This document shows positions 8,426 through 15,890 of a stretch of DNA of 33,304 nt, in pieces. The position numbers were made by a program, and so were the translations under genes. Position 1 is the stretch's first letter, and each line of letters opens with the position of its first letter. The notes beneath the pieces were generated by a model that was given only the letters and a program-made list of their open reading frames with translations, was not told the DNA's origin and did no database searches. The stretch covers positions 1-33,304 of the forward strand of contig CANPYR010000027.1 in NCBI GenBank assembly GCA_947588805.1. The letters run 5' to 3'. The stretch is from an uncultured Clostridia bacterium. Lineage in GTDB: Bacteria > Bacillota > Clostridia > Oscillospirales > Ruminococcaceae.

Positions 8426-10180
8426 TCATTTCTTTACCGCCATCTTCTCGACCGCTTCCTGCTCCGGAGTCACGTAAAGAGTCTTCTGGTCCGTATAAAT
8501 TACCATCCCCGGCTTCGAGCCGGACGGCTTTTTTACGTATTTAACGTATGTGTAATCCACGGGAACGCTCGAGCTGTTTCGAGCTGAGGAATTGTATGCC
8601 GCGATCATCGCCGCGTCCTCTATCGCGGTATCGGTGGGAGCGCCGGAACACTGCAAAATAACGTGCGAGCCCGTTATGTCCTTGACATGGAACCAAAGAT
8701 CGTTTTTATCAGCGGAGTGAAGCGTTAAAATATCGTTCTGACGGTTGTTTCTTCCGGAGAGTATCCTATAGCCGTCGGTCGAAAGATATTCGGCGGGCGG
8801 GAGGGATTTCGGGGATTTTACTTTCTGCTTCTGAGATTTGATATACCCCTCCGACCGAAGTTCCTCGCGTATCTCAAAAAGCTCCGATTCCGTCGTCGCG
8901 CGCGAAAGAGAATCAAAGACCGATTCAAGATATCTAATCTCCTCTTCGCCCTTTTCAATCAGCGATTTTAACATCTTCTCCGCAGTATCCGCTTTTCGGT
9001 ACTCGGAATAATATTTCTGCGCGTTCTGCGACGGCGTGAGTCTCGGATCAAGCTTTATCTCTATCTCTTCGCCATCGCCGTAAAAGTTCTCAAGCTTAAC
9101 TTCGCTCATCCCTTTTTCAAGCTTCCAGAGATTAGACATTATAAGATCCCCGACTATACGGAATTCGTCGCGGTTTTTTGTCTCTGAAAGCTCTATCTTC
9201 TGCGCCGAAACGCGCCTTCTTACCCTCTCGTTTAAAGATGTAAGAAGCTTGAAAAGATCGTCCGCGCGCTGGCGAGTCTGGGCAAGAGCGTCGCGCTCGC
9301 TGTAAAAATAATCTAAAAGCGCCGAAGGGGAATCAAAATCTTTCGATATCATCAGGCTTCCGTACTGATTTATCCTAATAAACGAAAAGTCCTTCATCAG
9401 CCCGTCGCGTTCCTTTAAAACGCAGTAGACGTTTTGGCGGGAGGATAATTTTTCCTTCATATCCTTAAAGAAATACAGAAGACGGTCCTTTTCATCTCCC
9501 GAGAGCGAGTTTGAAACTCTTTCCGCGCCGCGGCAGGAAAAATACGCGGCTTCGCGAGCGACTACGGGGGAGATACCCTCGAAAATCTTTACCAGAGATT
9601 TAGAAAGCTCTTGGGATGACGACTCAAGCGAAGATAGAAGCTCTTCGGGTTGAAAATCAAGAGGATCAAGTCGCTTTTCGCGCGGAGGGAGAGTATACTC
9701 TATCCCAGGAAGAACGCAGCGCACGCGGGACATATCCTCGCTCACCCTTTTAATAGAATCGATAACACGTCCTGCGGGCGAGATAAGCAAGATGTTAGAG
9801 CACCTGCCCATGATCTCGACGGCGAGAGTTAAAACAACGCGGTCGCCGAGCTCGTCGGTCGCTTCAAAGTCAAAGAATAGTATCCTCTCGAAACCGTCCT
9901 GGCGTATTGAGATAAGCTTCCCCGAGCCGATATGTTTGCGAAGCAGCATACAAAACATCGGCGGGACCTTTGGATTTTCGGGCTCGCGGTCGGTAAAATG
10001 CGCGCGCGCGGCGCCGGCCGAGGAAGAGAGCAGGAGTTTTTTATTACCTTTTCCGACGGTACGGAAGGAGATAACGAGGGATTCGCGGGAAGGCTGGTGG
10101 ATTTTATCGACGCGAGCGCCGATAAGGGAATCGGAGAGTTCCGATTTGATCAAGCTTAAGAAAACGCCGTCAAGGGCCAT
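8426..10180 (-). CDS. rqcH: ribosome quality control protein RqcH (NFACT family)
   Basis: RqcH binds obstructed 50S subunits carrying peptidyl-tRNA and recruits tRNA-Ala to add C-terminal alanine tails, marking the stalled peptide for degradation. The 584 residues show the NFACT-N domain (MALDGVFL; PPMFCMLLRKHI at 73-84; EIMGRCSNIL), a coiled-coil middle (about 270-430), and the NFACT-R domain with DLWFHVKDITGSH near 490-505. It was long annotated as fibronectin-binding protein A. The Asp-Arg pair needed for tailing in B. subtilis RqcH (97-98) aligns with Glu98-Arg99 here (DGFER), a conservative change. The ATG at 10180 is preceded by CGGAGG. Repeat A copy 2 begins about 30 bases upstream, so the promoter must lie in or beyond the repeat. 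Confidence 0.94.
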   Translation of the reverse strand: MALDGVFLSLIKSELSDSLIGARVDKIHQPSRESLVISFRTVGKGNKKLLLSSSAGAARAHFTDREPENPKVPPMFCMLLRKHIGSGKLISIRQDGFERILFFDFEATDELGDRVVLTLAVEIMGRCSNILLISPAGRVIDSIKRVSEDMSRVRCVLPGIEYTLPPREKRLDPLDFQPEELLSSLESSSQELSKSLVKIFEGISPVVAREAAYFSCRGAERVSNSLSGDEKDRLLYFFKDMKEKLSSRQNVYCVLKERDGLMKDFSFIRINQYGSLMISKDFDSPSALLDYFYSERDALAQTRQRADDLFKLLTSLNERVRRRVSAQKIELSETKNRDEFRIVGDLIMSNLWKLEKGMSEVKLENFYGDGEEIEIKLDPRLTPSQNAQKYYSEYRKADTAEKMLKSLIEKGEEEIRYLESVFDSLSRATTESELFEIREELRSEGYIKSQKQKVKSPKSLPPAEYLSTDGYRILSGRNNRQNDILTLHSADKNDLWFHVKDITGSHVILQCSGAPTDTAIEDAAMIAAYNSSARNSSSVPVDYTYVKYVKKPSGSKPGMVIYTDQKTLYVTPEQEAVEKMAVKK

Positions 10181-10210
10181 AAATAACCTCCGAGGAAAAA
10201 ATATAAGGTG

Positions 10211-10508
10211 GGGGGAGAGAGGAATTAAAAAGGTTTCGCCGGCCTTTCCTCAAAAGGCCGCAGGATTCCAAATGGCTGAAATCGTAGCGTTAAAACTTGC
10301 TTTTCAAGGCTCCACAGGAGCCTTTCAAAGAGTTTTAATCGCAACGACCCCGGTCGCGCCCGCAGGCGCGAAACACCCCATAAGCGCAGCGTATGCGCAA
10401 GAAATAAGCGAAGAGTATATGCAAGAATAAGCGAAGCGTATCGCCACAGAGGGGCTCGGGGAGACGCCGCAGGCCGTCTCCCCTTTTGACAGCCAATGCT
10501 GTCAAAAC
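10211..10508 (+). repeat. repeat A, copy 2, carrying an E palindrome
   Basis: Same order as copy 1, but the second hairpin (CCAAAGGGC/GCCCTTTGG in copy 1) is replaced by a longer segment holding palindromic unit E (10287-10342). The fifth hairpin is perfect here (TTTTGACAGC/GCTGTCAAAA). It lies upstream of rqcH and reads away from it. Confidence 0.87.
10287..10342 (+). repeat. palindromic unit E inside repeat A (56 bp)
   Basis: Outer arms GCGTTAAAACTTGCTTTT and AAAGAGTTTTAATCGC are the same as those of E units inside repeat C, but the centre is a different hairpin, AAGGCTCC-ACA-GGAGCCTT. Shared arms with different centres and different hosts suggest E is a separate insertable unit. Confidence 0.85.
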
Positions 10509-10530
10509 CTGACCGCCCGAGCGTACGTTA

Positions 10531-10610
10531 AAAGTAAAAATAGTGGCAGAAAACTATAGGTTCATTTTATGAGGCTTTATGTCTGTAGAATACTAAAGGT
10601 AGGAGCAGAA
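10531..10610 (+). repeat. repeat B, copy 2
   Basis: It contains GGCAGAAAACTATAGG and GCTTTATGTCTGTAGAAT, ends AGGAGCAGAA, and leads straight into C copy 3, in the same order A-B-C as at 4806-5231. Confidence 0.72.
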
Positions 10611-10616
10611 AGTAGG

Positions 10617-10866
10617 GCGGCGGCGAGATTCGCGGGCCGGGCAGAAAACATTGCCGGTTTTGTTCCCGTTCGACTGCCCTCAGAAACAAAGCGTTAAAAC
10701 TTGCTTTTCGGACTTCGCGGTCATAAACGACCGCCCGCTCGTCCTCAAAGAGTTTTAATCGCGTTGTTAAACGACCGCTTCGGTTGTCTCACGGACAAAA
10801 CCCGGCAAGTTTGGTGGGGAGCAGTCGGTAGAGCTTCCGCATGAAAGCAGCGAATCTCGCCGCCGC
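10617..10866 (+). repeat. repeat C, copy 3, with nested D and E (250 bp)
   Basis: Perfect 17-bp C arms lie at 10617-10633 and 10850-10866. Insert D (10645-10812) interrupts the G-rich stretch; its ends ATTGCCGGTTTTGT and ACAAAACCCGGCAA are inverted. Within D lies E (10691-10762), with arms GCGTTAAAACTT and AGTTTTAATCGC. The core GCAGTCGGTAG follows D. The length equals that of copy 5. Confidence 0.9.
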
Positions 10867-10970
10867 ATAACGCAAGCCGTCCTCCCGCACCGAATCAAAT
10901 TCAATCGCAAAATCCCATAGCGACATTCCCCCTCCTGCCCCTAAAGCCATGCTCCCCAAACGCCGCCGCC

Positions 10971-11007
10971 CTCTATCTTCTAACCCTCTATCTTCTAACT
11001 TCTATTC
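10971..11007 (-). repeat. 7/8-bp tract overlapping the end of nif3
   Basis: CTCTATC, TTCTAACC, CTCTATC, TTCTAACT, TCTATTC on the plus strand. The nif3 stop codon (CTA at 10995-10997) is inside the tract, so its last codons come from the repeat. Confidence 0.72.
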
Positions 11008-11792
11008 AGTCCCCGCACTACTCGGTCCGCAGATGATATCACGCAATCAACCCCGAATCTCTCCTCGAGCTTCGACTTAAGATACGGGAGCGCAATCGCT
11101 TCAGTTTCGTAGTGCCCAGCGTCGATAAGAGTCATCCCGAGTCTGTCGGCTTCTATAAATCTGTCAAGCTTAACGTCCGCGCATATCACCGCCTGAGCGC
11201 CAAGCCTGTGAGAATCCTCCAAGATCTCGGAACAGGCTCCCGACCCGCATGCTATCTTTGTTATTTTTTTACCTCCGTCAACATACCTAAGAGCCGCGGA
11301 ATCAAATACCTTCGCTACATAGCTCGCAAGCTCCTCAGCGCTCGTCTCCCCGCATTCGCAGAGCGCGCCGTATCCTATCTTCGCTCCGGTCACGGGATCG
11401 GTTCTGTTTATGTACGGAACGGTCTTAAGGCTCTTGAACCCGAGCGAATCTATCATCATCTCGCTTATCCCGTATTCCGCGCTGTCAAGACAGGTGTGAA
11501 CGCCTATGCAGGGAATATCATAATAAAGCGCGAGACCGTAGGGCTGCGTGGTATCTATATGCTTCATCGCGTGAAAAATTACCGGGTGATGGGTGACGAT
11601 AAGATCCGCGCCCACCTCTTTCGCCTGCTTGACGGCGCTGACCGTAGCGTCAAGACAGACCAGGATCTTTTTTATCTCCCGCGAGTCGTTAATATCCCCG
11701 ACGCATAGCCCGGAATTGTCAAAGCCGTCCTGCGTGCGAAAAGGCGCGAACGAGTCGATGTAATTGTAAATTTCGGATATTGTGGTTGACAT
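10995..11792 (-). CDS. Nif3-like dinuclear metal-centre protein
   Basis: A Nif3/YqfO family member, a widely conserved protein that holds two metal ions and is often called GTP cyclohydrolase 1 type 2; its true substrate is unsettled. Metal ligands are visible in VTHHPVIFH (His68, His69), in the HTCLD segment and in the C-terminal AGHYETE. At 265 residues it is the short form without the inserted PII-like domain. The ATG at 11792 has CGGAGG at a good distance. In Firmicutes nif3 normally follows trmK directly; here the two are in that order but about 650 bases of repeats separate them. Confidence 0.92.
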   Translation of the reverse strand: MSTTISEIYNYIDSFAPFRTQDGFDNSGLCVGDINDSREIKKILVCLDATVSAVKQAKEVGADLIVTHHPVIFHAMKHIDTTQPYGLALYYDIPCIGVHTCLDSAEYGISEMMIDSLGFKSLKTVPYINRTDPVTGAKIGYGALCECGETSAEELASYVAKVFDSAALRYVDGGKKITKIACGSGACSEILEDSHRLGAQAVICADVKLDRFIEADRLGMTLIDAGHYETEAIALPYLKSKLEERFGVDCVISSADRVVRGLNRS

Positions 11793-11818
11793 AATTTTAC
11801 CTCCGAATGCAAATAGAA

Positions 11819-11904
11819 AACAGAATTGAGAGGTCAGAAGTCAGAAACTGCTGACCGGAAGGAGGGCTCTTAGAGGATAGAGGGTTAGAGGGTTAGAAGA
11901 TAGA
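11819..11904. repeat. heptad/octad tracts upstream of nif3
   Basis: Two adjoining tracts: ACAGAAT, TGAGAGG, TCAGAAG, TCAGAAA at 11820-11847, then units such as GAGGGTTA, GAGGGTTA and GAAGATAG from about 11872. The stretch from nif3 to trmK (11793-12445) holds only repeats. Confidence 0.6.
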
Positions 11905-11915
11905 ATGGATTCAGA

Positions 11916-12000
11916 GCGGCGGCGGGATTTGCGGGGAGGGCGGGAGGGTGTGTCGCAGTCGGTAGTGATTTCGCAGATAAGCAGCAAATCCTGCCGCCGC
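11916..12000 (+). repeat. repeat C, copy 4, with covarying arms
   Basis: Left arm GCGGCGGCGGGATTTGC (11916-11932), right arm GCAAATCCTGCCGCCGC (11984-12000). Compared with copy 1, the C-to-T change in the left arm is matched by G-to-A in the right, and A-to-G by T-to-C (with one G-T wobble). The inner GATTC is also GATTT here. No D insert. Confidence 0.88.
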
Positions 12001-12017
12001 TTGCGCGCCATTTTTCA

Positions 12018-12161
12018 TGACGTAGAGAAAAATAGAAGCAGGGAGTTGTAATTACGCTTCTGCCTTCCTATCATAAAAAATGAAAATCAGAAGCATAAAA
12101 CTGTAAGTTCATATAGCGCAGCTTTATCTCTGCACATTGGTAAATTCATCAGCAGAGCCCT
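12018..12161. repeat. diverged B modules downstream of C copy 4
   Basis: GAAAAATAGAAGCAGGGAG (about 12023-12041) and GAAAATCAGAAGCATAAAAC (about 12082-12101), followed by GCTTTATCTCTGC and ending AGCAGAGCCC, match the B pattern loosely. They are old or degraded copies. Confidence 0.55.
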
Positions 12162-12330
12162 GCGATTAAATCATTTGAGCTTATCATCCCGCCGGTAACT
12201 TTTATAGAGCCGCAAGGCCGTAAACCGTACCGCCCTGCGCAGCCCCCACGGCGCGATAAAACCGCAAGTGCTGCTTTCGCCCCCAAAAAGCCTTTCATGC
12301 AGTCTTTCCCTTCCTGCCCCGCCCCCGGCC

Positions 12331-12411
12331 GCAGCCCGGTGCGCTAACGCGCACGACTCGCCGTCCTTCGTCCGGCGAGCCCGTCCGGCCATTCGGCCGT
12401 CCGCGGGCTGC
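12331..12411. repeat. branched hairpin block downstream of trmK
   Basis: A closing stem GCAGCCC/GGGCTGC (12331-12337 with 12405-12411) encloses three hairpins: GTGCGC/GCGCAC (12339-12354), CTCGCCG/CGGCGAG (12357-12379) and GGCC/GGCC (12387-12398). This gives a cloverleaf-like fold, but it is not a tRNA. An open frame on the minus strand (12171-12440) is Arg/Ala/Gly-rich and has no protein character. Confidence 0.6.
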
Positions 12412-12445
12412 GCCCTCCCCCTTGCGCATCCCACCCGCAACCTCG

Positions 12446-13225
12446 CTACTCCCCCAAAACAACCCCTCGTATCCCCTTCGCCAACTTAAAAAGCCCCTCC
12501 GCTTCCTTCGCCGTCCCCGGATCCCGACTCATCGCCGCTCCCTTGGCGGCCTGAAAAATCCGCTCGGATTCTCCCAAAAGATACTCAAACGCCACCGGCT
12601 CCGTCGGATCAAGCTCCCCGACCGCGGCTTCAAGCTCGCTAAGAGCCCTTTTTTTCGTGTAAATTTTTTCGGCATGAATTACCGGATAGATAAACTTCCC
12701 GTCCCTGACTGCAGACTCCGAAAGAATCCGAGTCCCGTTTTCTGCTAAAAATTTTCTAAGCGCAGCCGCGCGGGAATTCGGCTGCAAAATAAGCTTAACC
12801 CCGTCCGGCAGCAGATCGATATCCCCAAGGATCTCCGCAATGAGCTCCCCGCCCATCCCGGAAATAATTACGTCGGAGACGCTCGAAAGAATTTCCCGGG
12901 GAATATTCTTAAGCCCGTCCGAGCGAATAAGAGCTATCCTGTCCCCGAGCCCGAGCCGAGAAACGGTCCTTTCCGCCGACTTTAGAGGGCCCTCCGCTAC
13001 GTCGGAAGCGTATGCAAACTTCGCCCTCCCGGTACTTATCAAATAACACGGCAGGAGAGCGTGGTCTGTCCCGACGTCCAAGGCCGAAGCCCCTTCCCCG
13101 ACAAGCCCGGCGCAGTGCAAGAGCCGTTTAGGAAGCCTTACCGAGAGGGGGTTTTCCGGATTTTTAGAATTTTTAAAATTCTTAGGATTTTCGGGATATT
13201 CAAAACCGTTCGGATCAGTCAGCAT
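12446..13225 (-). CDS. trmK: tRNA adenine(22)-N1 methyltransferase TrmK
   Basis: TrmK methylates N1 of A22 in the tRNA D loop using SAM. The SAM site DVGTDHALLP (residues 50-59) and the IISGMGGELI segment are typical, as is the order DUF1858-trmK-(repeats)-nif3. The ATG at 13225 overlaps the DUF1858 stop by 11 bases; no better start exists, because the frame lacks ATG, GTG or TTG before the conserved RLPKRL. The first 27 residues are unusual: a run of three-residue units (ENP-KNF-KNS-KNP-ENP) encoded by 9-bp repeats, absent from ordinary TrmK proteins, which begin near LSKRL. Confidence 0.92.
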   Translation of the reverse strand: MLTDPNGFEYPENPKNFKNSKNPENPLSVRLPKRLLHCAGLVGEGASALDVGTDHALLPCYLISTGRAKFAYASDVAEGPLKSAERTVSRLGLGDRIALIRSDGLKNIPREILSSVSDVIISGMGGELIAEILGDIDLLPDGVKLILQPNSRAAALRKFLAENGTRILSESAVRDGKFIYPVIHAEKIYTKKRALSELEAAVGELDPTEPVAFEYLLGESERIFQAAKGAAMSRDPGTAKEAEGLFKLAKGIRGVVLGE

Positions 13226-13424
13226 TCTGACCGAAATATTCGCGAAGCTTTTTAACGAGTTCTTCGGGATCGTTTCCGTGAACGGCGCAAGCTTCGCCTA
13301 TAGTCTCTCCCCGCGCCGAGGGACAACCGAGACAGTGCATCCCCATTTCAAGGAAGAGCGGAGCGCAGCCGAAATCCACGTCTAAAATGTCGCCGATAAC
13401 AGAATCTTTTGTAATTTTATCCAT
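13215..13424 (-). CDS. DUF1858-domain protein
   Basis: A 69-residue protein with the DUF1858 fold seen in ScdA N-termini and hybrid-cluster-protein-associated proteins. Its HCLGCPS motif carries Cys31 and Cys34, with a further Cys20, so redox or metal chemistry is likely but not shown. The ATG at 13424 follows a strong AGGAGG and a good promoter. It overlaps the start of trmK, so it is the lead gene of that transcript. Confidence 0.88.
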   Translation of the reverse strand: MDKITKDSVIGDILDVDFGCAPLFLEMGMHCLGCPSARGETIGEACAVHGNDPEELVKKLREYFGQNAD

Positions 13425-13466
13425 GATTTATACCTCCTGTAATAGTATCAAAATGATTACGGTAAT

Positions 13467-13495
13467 AGTATACCACATTTTCCCCAAAAATGCAA
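13467..13495 (-). promoter_or_regulatory. sigma-A promoter of the DUF1858-trmK transcript
   Basis: TTGCAT (13490-13495) and TATACT (13467-13472) on the minus strand with a 17-base spacer; start predicted near 13460, about 36 bases before the ATG. Confidence 0.75.
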
Positions 13496-13582
13496 GAGGG
13501 ATAAGAAGATGGGAACCCGCCCTAAGCGGCCGCATTTAGTGAAAGGCGGCAAGCAGAAAGCGGGTTAATAACGGAAGAACTC

Positions 13583-13618
13583 AAAAAAAACCAGGGGCCG
13601 GATCTTCTCCGTCCCCTG
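13583..13618 (-). terminator. rho-independent terminator of the SH3b-transglutaminase gene
   Basis: On the minus strand AGGGG-A-CGGA pairs with TCCG-G-CCCCT (one internal mismatch), followed by GG and eight T residues. It lies about ten bases after the stop of the lipoprotein gene. Confidence 0.82.
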
Positions 13619-13627
13619 ATCTATTAT

Positions 13628-15349
13628 TTATCCTTTTCTCATTCTGATAGTCATGCTACGAGTTCTCTTGACTTCATTCGACGCGTCGCTTATCTTTGAA
13701 TTCGCTACCCTCTTCGATGTGATCGGCTTCACGATCTCGCTCTGGATCGTCTTAAGAGAGAAGTGCTCGTTAAACTGCTTGAATACGTCGTCCGTCGTGA
13801 ACTGCAATCTTATGTATACGTACTGCGAATCCGTATCCTTCGCCGCGCTCTCTACCTGCTTGCTGATTATGTTTATTCCGTCCTCGTAGGTCGTCGCAAG
13901 ACAGCCGTTCAGATAGTACCAGTTGAGATCCGTAGAGGTCGCCGAGGGGGATTTGAAGTAGCGCGAAAGATCAAACACCGCAAGTCTTGTCTCTTTCATA
14001 TATTGATCAGTCACGCAGAGGAAGTCGTAGTTGAGATAGTTGGAGTCGTCCTTTGAAGCGTTTCCGTCAGGGTCTCCCCATCCGGTGTCGACGTTATACC
14101 AGTTGCCGTTTATCTTTACCTTGACCCAAGCATGCATGTCGCCGAGTCCTCTTCCGACTCCGTATACAACGTCAAATCCCGCTCTTGAAAGCAGATAGAA
14201 CGTCGCTTTCGCATATCCCAAACAAGTTGCTCCGCCGTCGCAGATCGGTCCGTAGGTCGAAGCGTCGTACTTGCCGCCGTAAACTACGTTCCGGCAGAGA
14301 TATTCATATATATACTTAACTTTATTATACTCCGACATCCCCGAGCATCCGGCAAGGATCTCCCCGGTCTTCGCGTTGAGCGCTCTTACCATCTCCTGCG
14401 CTTCCGAAAGGGTGCTGCAGTAGTAGCTGAGAGAAAGATTCGTTCCCGTTCTGTCGCTTACGCAGTTGAAGTAGCAGTAACCGGTTCCCGCCATATGCAC
14501 AAGGTTACTTGCGATCTCTCCCGCTTCATCGGAGGAAACGTATTCCCCGATATTTACCGAAGACTGCATCCCCTCGATAGCGGTCGCGATCTTCGTAAGG
14601 GCGTTCTTGAATCTGTCCTCGGTAAAGAGATTATACATATATCCGCAGGCGTTATTCTGAACCCAGCCTTCGCTCAGAGCCGTAGTCGGAGCGGAATTCT
14701 GCGTCTGGTCGCCGGAAGAATTATTCTGCTGGCTTACGTTTCCTCCCTCGGGGACGTTTTCAACCTCGTCCTCGCCGTCAAGATTCTCATATTCGTCATA
14801 CTCGTCCGAAGTAGTGACCGCGGGCTTGGTGACGGCCGCCGCGGGCTTATCGGTCGAGAGATAGAGATTACTTACGAATCCCTTGGTCCCGTCCTTATAA
14901 TTTATCTCATACCATCCGGTAGAAGCGCGTCCGGTGACCGTGACCTGTTCGCCCTCGGCAAGAGCGCCTATTCTGTCGAAATCGGTAGAAGGGCCTTTTC
15001 TTACGTTCAGGGACATAGTCGCATACATCGTCGCGGACATAGGCTCGACGGTATAATCATCCTTAGAAGTCTTTTTAGTCGTCGCTTCGGTAGCGGCCGC
15101 AGTAGTAGTTGCCGCGGTAGTGGTCGCTTCGGTAGTAGTTACCGGCTCGGTCGTAGTCACGGGTTCGGTAGTAGTTGCTTCCGTAGTAGTATCGGGCGCG
15201 AGGGTAGTTATCGGCGGCTCGGTAACAGACGCGTCCGGCGTAACGGCAGGTCCCTCGAGGGGTTCCTCGGCGACTCTTCCGCAGCCCGAGAGGGACGACA
15301 GAAGCAGCAGGGCGGCTAAGACTGTAGCCGCAAGGCGTTTTAGGTTCAT
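13628..15349 (-). CDS. lipoprotein with SH3b and transglutaminase-like domains
   Basis: A 573-residue secreted lipoprotein. The signal peptide ends in lipobox LSGC with the lipidated Cys23. A Thr/Glu/Pro-rich linker (about 41-92) of TTTEPV-type repeats follows, then a bacterial SH3 domain (about 107-165: LNVRKGPS...GWYEI...GFVS), an acidic Asn/Gln-rich linker, and a transglutaminase-like core with a Cys-His-Asp triad at Cys376 (GGATCLGYA), His406 (MHAWVK) and Asp421 (NVDTGWGD). A C-terminal region of about 90 residues (TTYEDGINIISKQ, QYVYIRLQ) is shared with the lipoprotein at 16049-17383. Such proteins act at the cell wall, as peptidases or cross-linkers; SH3b often binds peptidoglycan. The substrate is unknown. 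Repeat A copy 3 sits about 55 bases upstream. Confidence 0.88.
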   Translation of the reverse strand: MNLKRLAATVLAALLLLSSLSGCGRVAEEPLEGPAVTPDASVTEPPITTLAPDTTTEATTTEPVTTTEPVTTTEATTTAATTTAAATEATTKKTSKDDYTVEPMSATMYATMSLNVRKGPSTDFDRIGALAEGEQVTVTGRASTGWYEINYKDGTKGFVSNLYLSTDKPAAAVTKPAVTTSDEYDEYENLDGEDEVENVPEGGNVSQQNNSSGDQTQNSAPTTALSEGWVQNNACGYMYNLFTEDRFKNALTKIATAIEGMQSSVNIGEYVSSDEAGEIASNLVHMAGTGYCYFNCVSDRTGTNLSLSYYCSTLSEAQEMVRALNAKTGEILAGCSGMSEYNKVKYIYEYLCRNVVYGGKYDASTYGPICDGGATCLGYAKATFYLLSRAGFDVVYGVGRGLGDMHAWVKVKINGNWYNVDTGWGDPDGNASKDDSNYLNYDFLCVTDQYMKETRLAVFDLSRYFKSPSATSTDLNWYYLNGCLATTYEDGINIISKQVESAAKDTDSQYVYIRLQFTTDDVFKQFNEHFSLKTIQSEIVKPITSKRVANSKISDASNEVKRTRSMTIRMRKG

Positions 15350-15405
15350 GATTTTTTCCTCCTATCTGAATTTGAAAAAGGGTAATATATAATGCGATAA
15401 GCGTT

Positions 15406-15493
15406 CGGAGAGAGGGAACTAAAAAGGTTTCGCCGGCCTTTCCTCAAAAGGCCGCAGGCCGTCTCCCCTTTTGACGGCTAATGCTGTCAAAAC
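15406..15493 (+). repeat. repeat A, copy 3, with internal deletion
   Basis: The first hairpin and the end of the element are present, but everything between the two GCCGCAGG words (which lie after hairpin 1 and inside hairpin 4 in full copies) is missing. One GCCGCAGG remains at the junction, as expected from deletion between direct repeats. Confidence 0.82.
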
Positions 15494-15514
15494 AAGAAGC
15501 CCGGGCGTACGCTA

Positions 15515-15540
15515 AAAGTAAAAATCAGTGGCAGAAGCCC
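15515..15540 (+). repeat. repeat B, shortened copy
   Basis: AGTAAAAATCAGTGGCAGAA runs directly into AGCCCTCGGG. The missing middle lies between GGCAGAA and AGCAGAA in full copies, another deletion at short direct repeats. Confidence 0.65.
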
Positions 15541-15544
15541 TCGG

Positions 15545-15794
15545 GCGGCGGCGAGATTCGCGGGCCGGGCGGGAAAACATTGCCGGTTTTGTTCCCGTTC
15601 GACTGCCCTCAAAACAAAGCGTTAAAACTTGCTTTTCGGACTTCGCGGTCATAAATGACCGACCGCTCGTCCTCAAAGAGTTTTAATCGCGTTGTTAAAC
15701 GACCGCTTCGGTTGTCTCACGGACAAAACCCGGCAAGTTTGGTGGGGAGCAGTCGGTAGCGATTCAGCAGTAAAGTAGCGAATCTCGCCGCCGC
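15545..15794 (+). repeat. repeat C, copy 5, with nested D and E (250 bp)
   Basis: C arms at 15545-15561 and 15778-15794 are perfect. D spans 15574-15740 and E 15619-15690. The E centre shows CGGTCAT-AA-ATGACCG, a perfect seven-pair hairpin. Removing D leaves almost exactly the 84-bp copy 1. Confidence 0.9.
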
Positions 15795-15824
15795 TAATCC
15801 GCGCCCTCATGCATGTTAGCGTAG

Positions 15825-15890
15825 TGGCAGAAGCCCCGAAATCATCAGCCGAGCCTTCATTTCAGAATGAAATGAAGCTCAGAAGCCATG
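15825..15890. repeat. diverged B-like stretch with hairpin
   Basis: GTGGCAGAAGCCCCG and GCTCAGAAGCCATG resemble B edges. Between them TTCATTTC-AGAAT-GAAATGAA forms a perfect eight-pair hairpin. Confidence 0.5.

Noticed and set aside
12331..12411. tRNA-like cloverleaf
   Set aside because: No T-loop GTTCGA, no CCA end, no plausible anticodon arm.
12171..12440. 89-residue minus-strand frame after trmK
   Set aside because: Arg/Ala/Gly-rich composition from GC-rich hairpins; no ribosome binding site.
13514..13566. AACCCGC/GCGGGTT inverted pair upstream of the DUF1858 promoter
   Set aside because: Loop of about 40 bases and no second copy; too weak to call.
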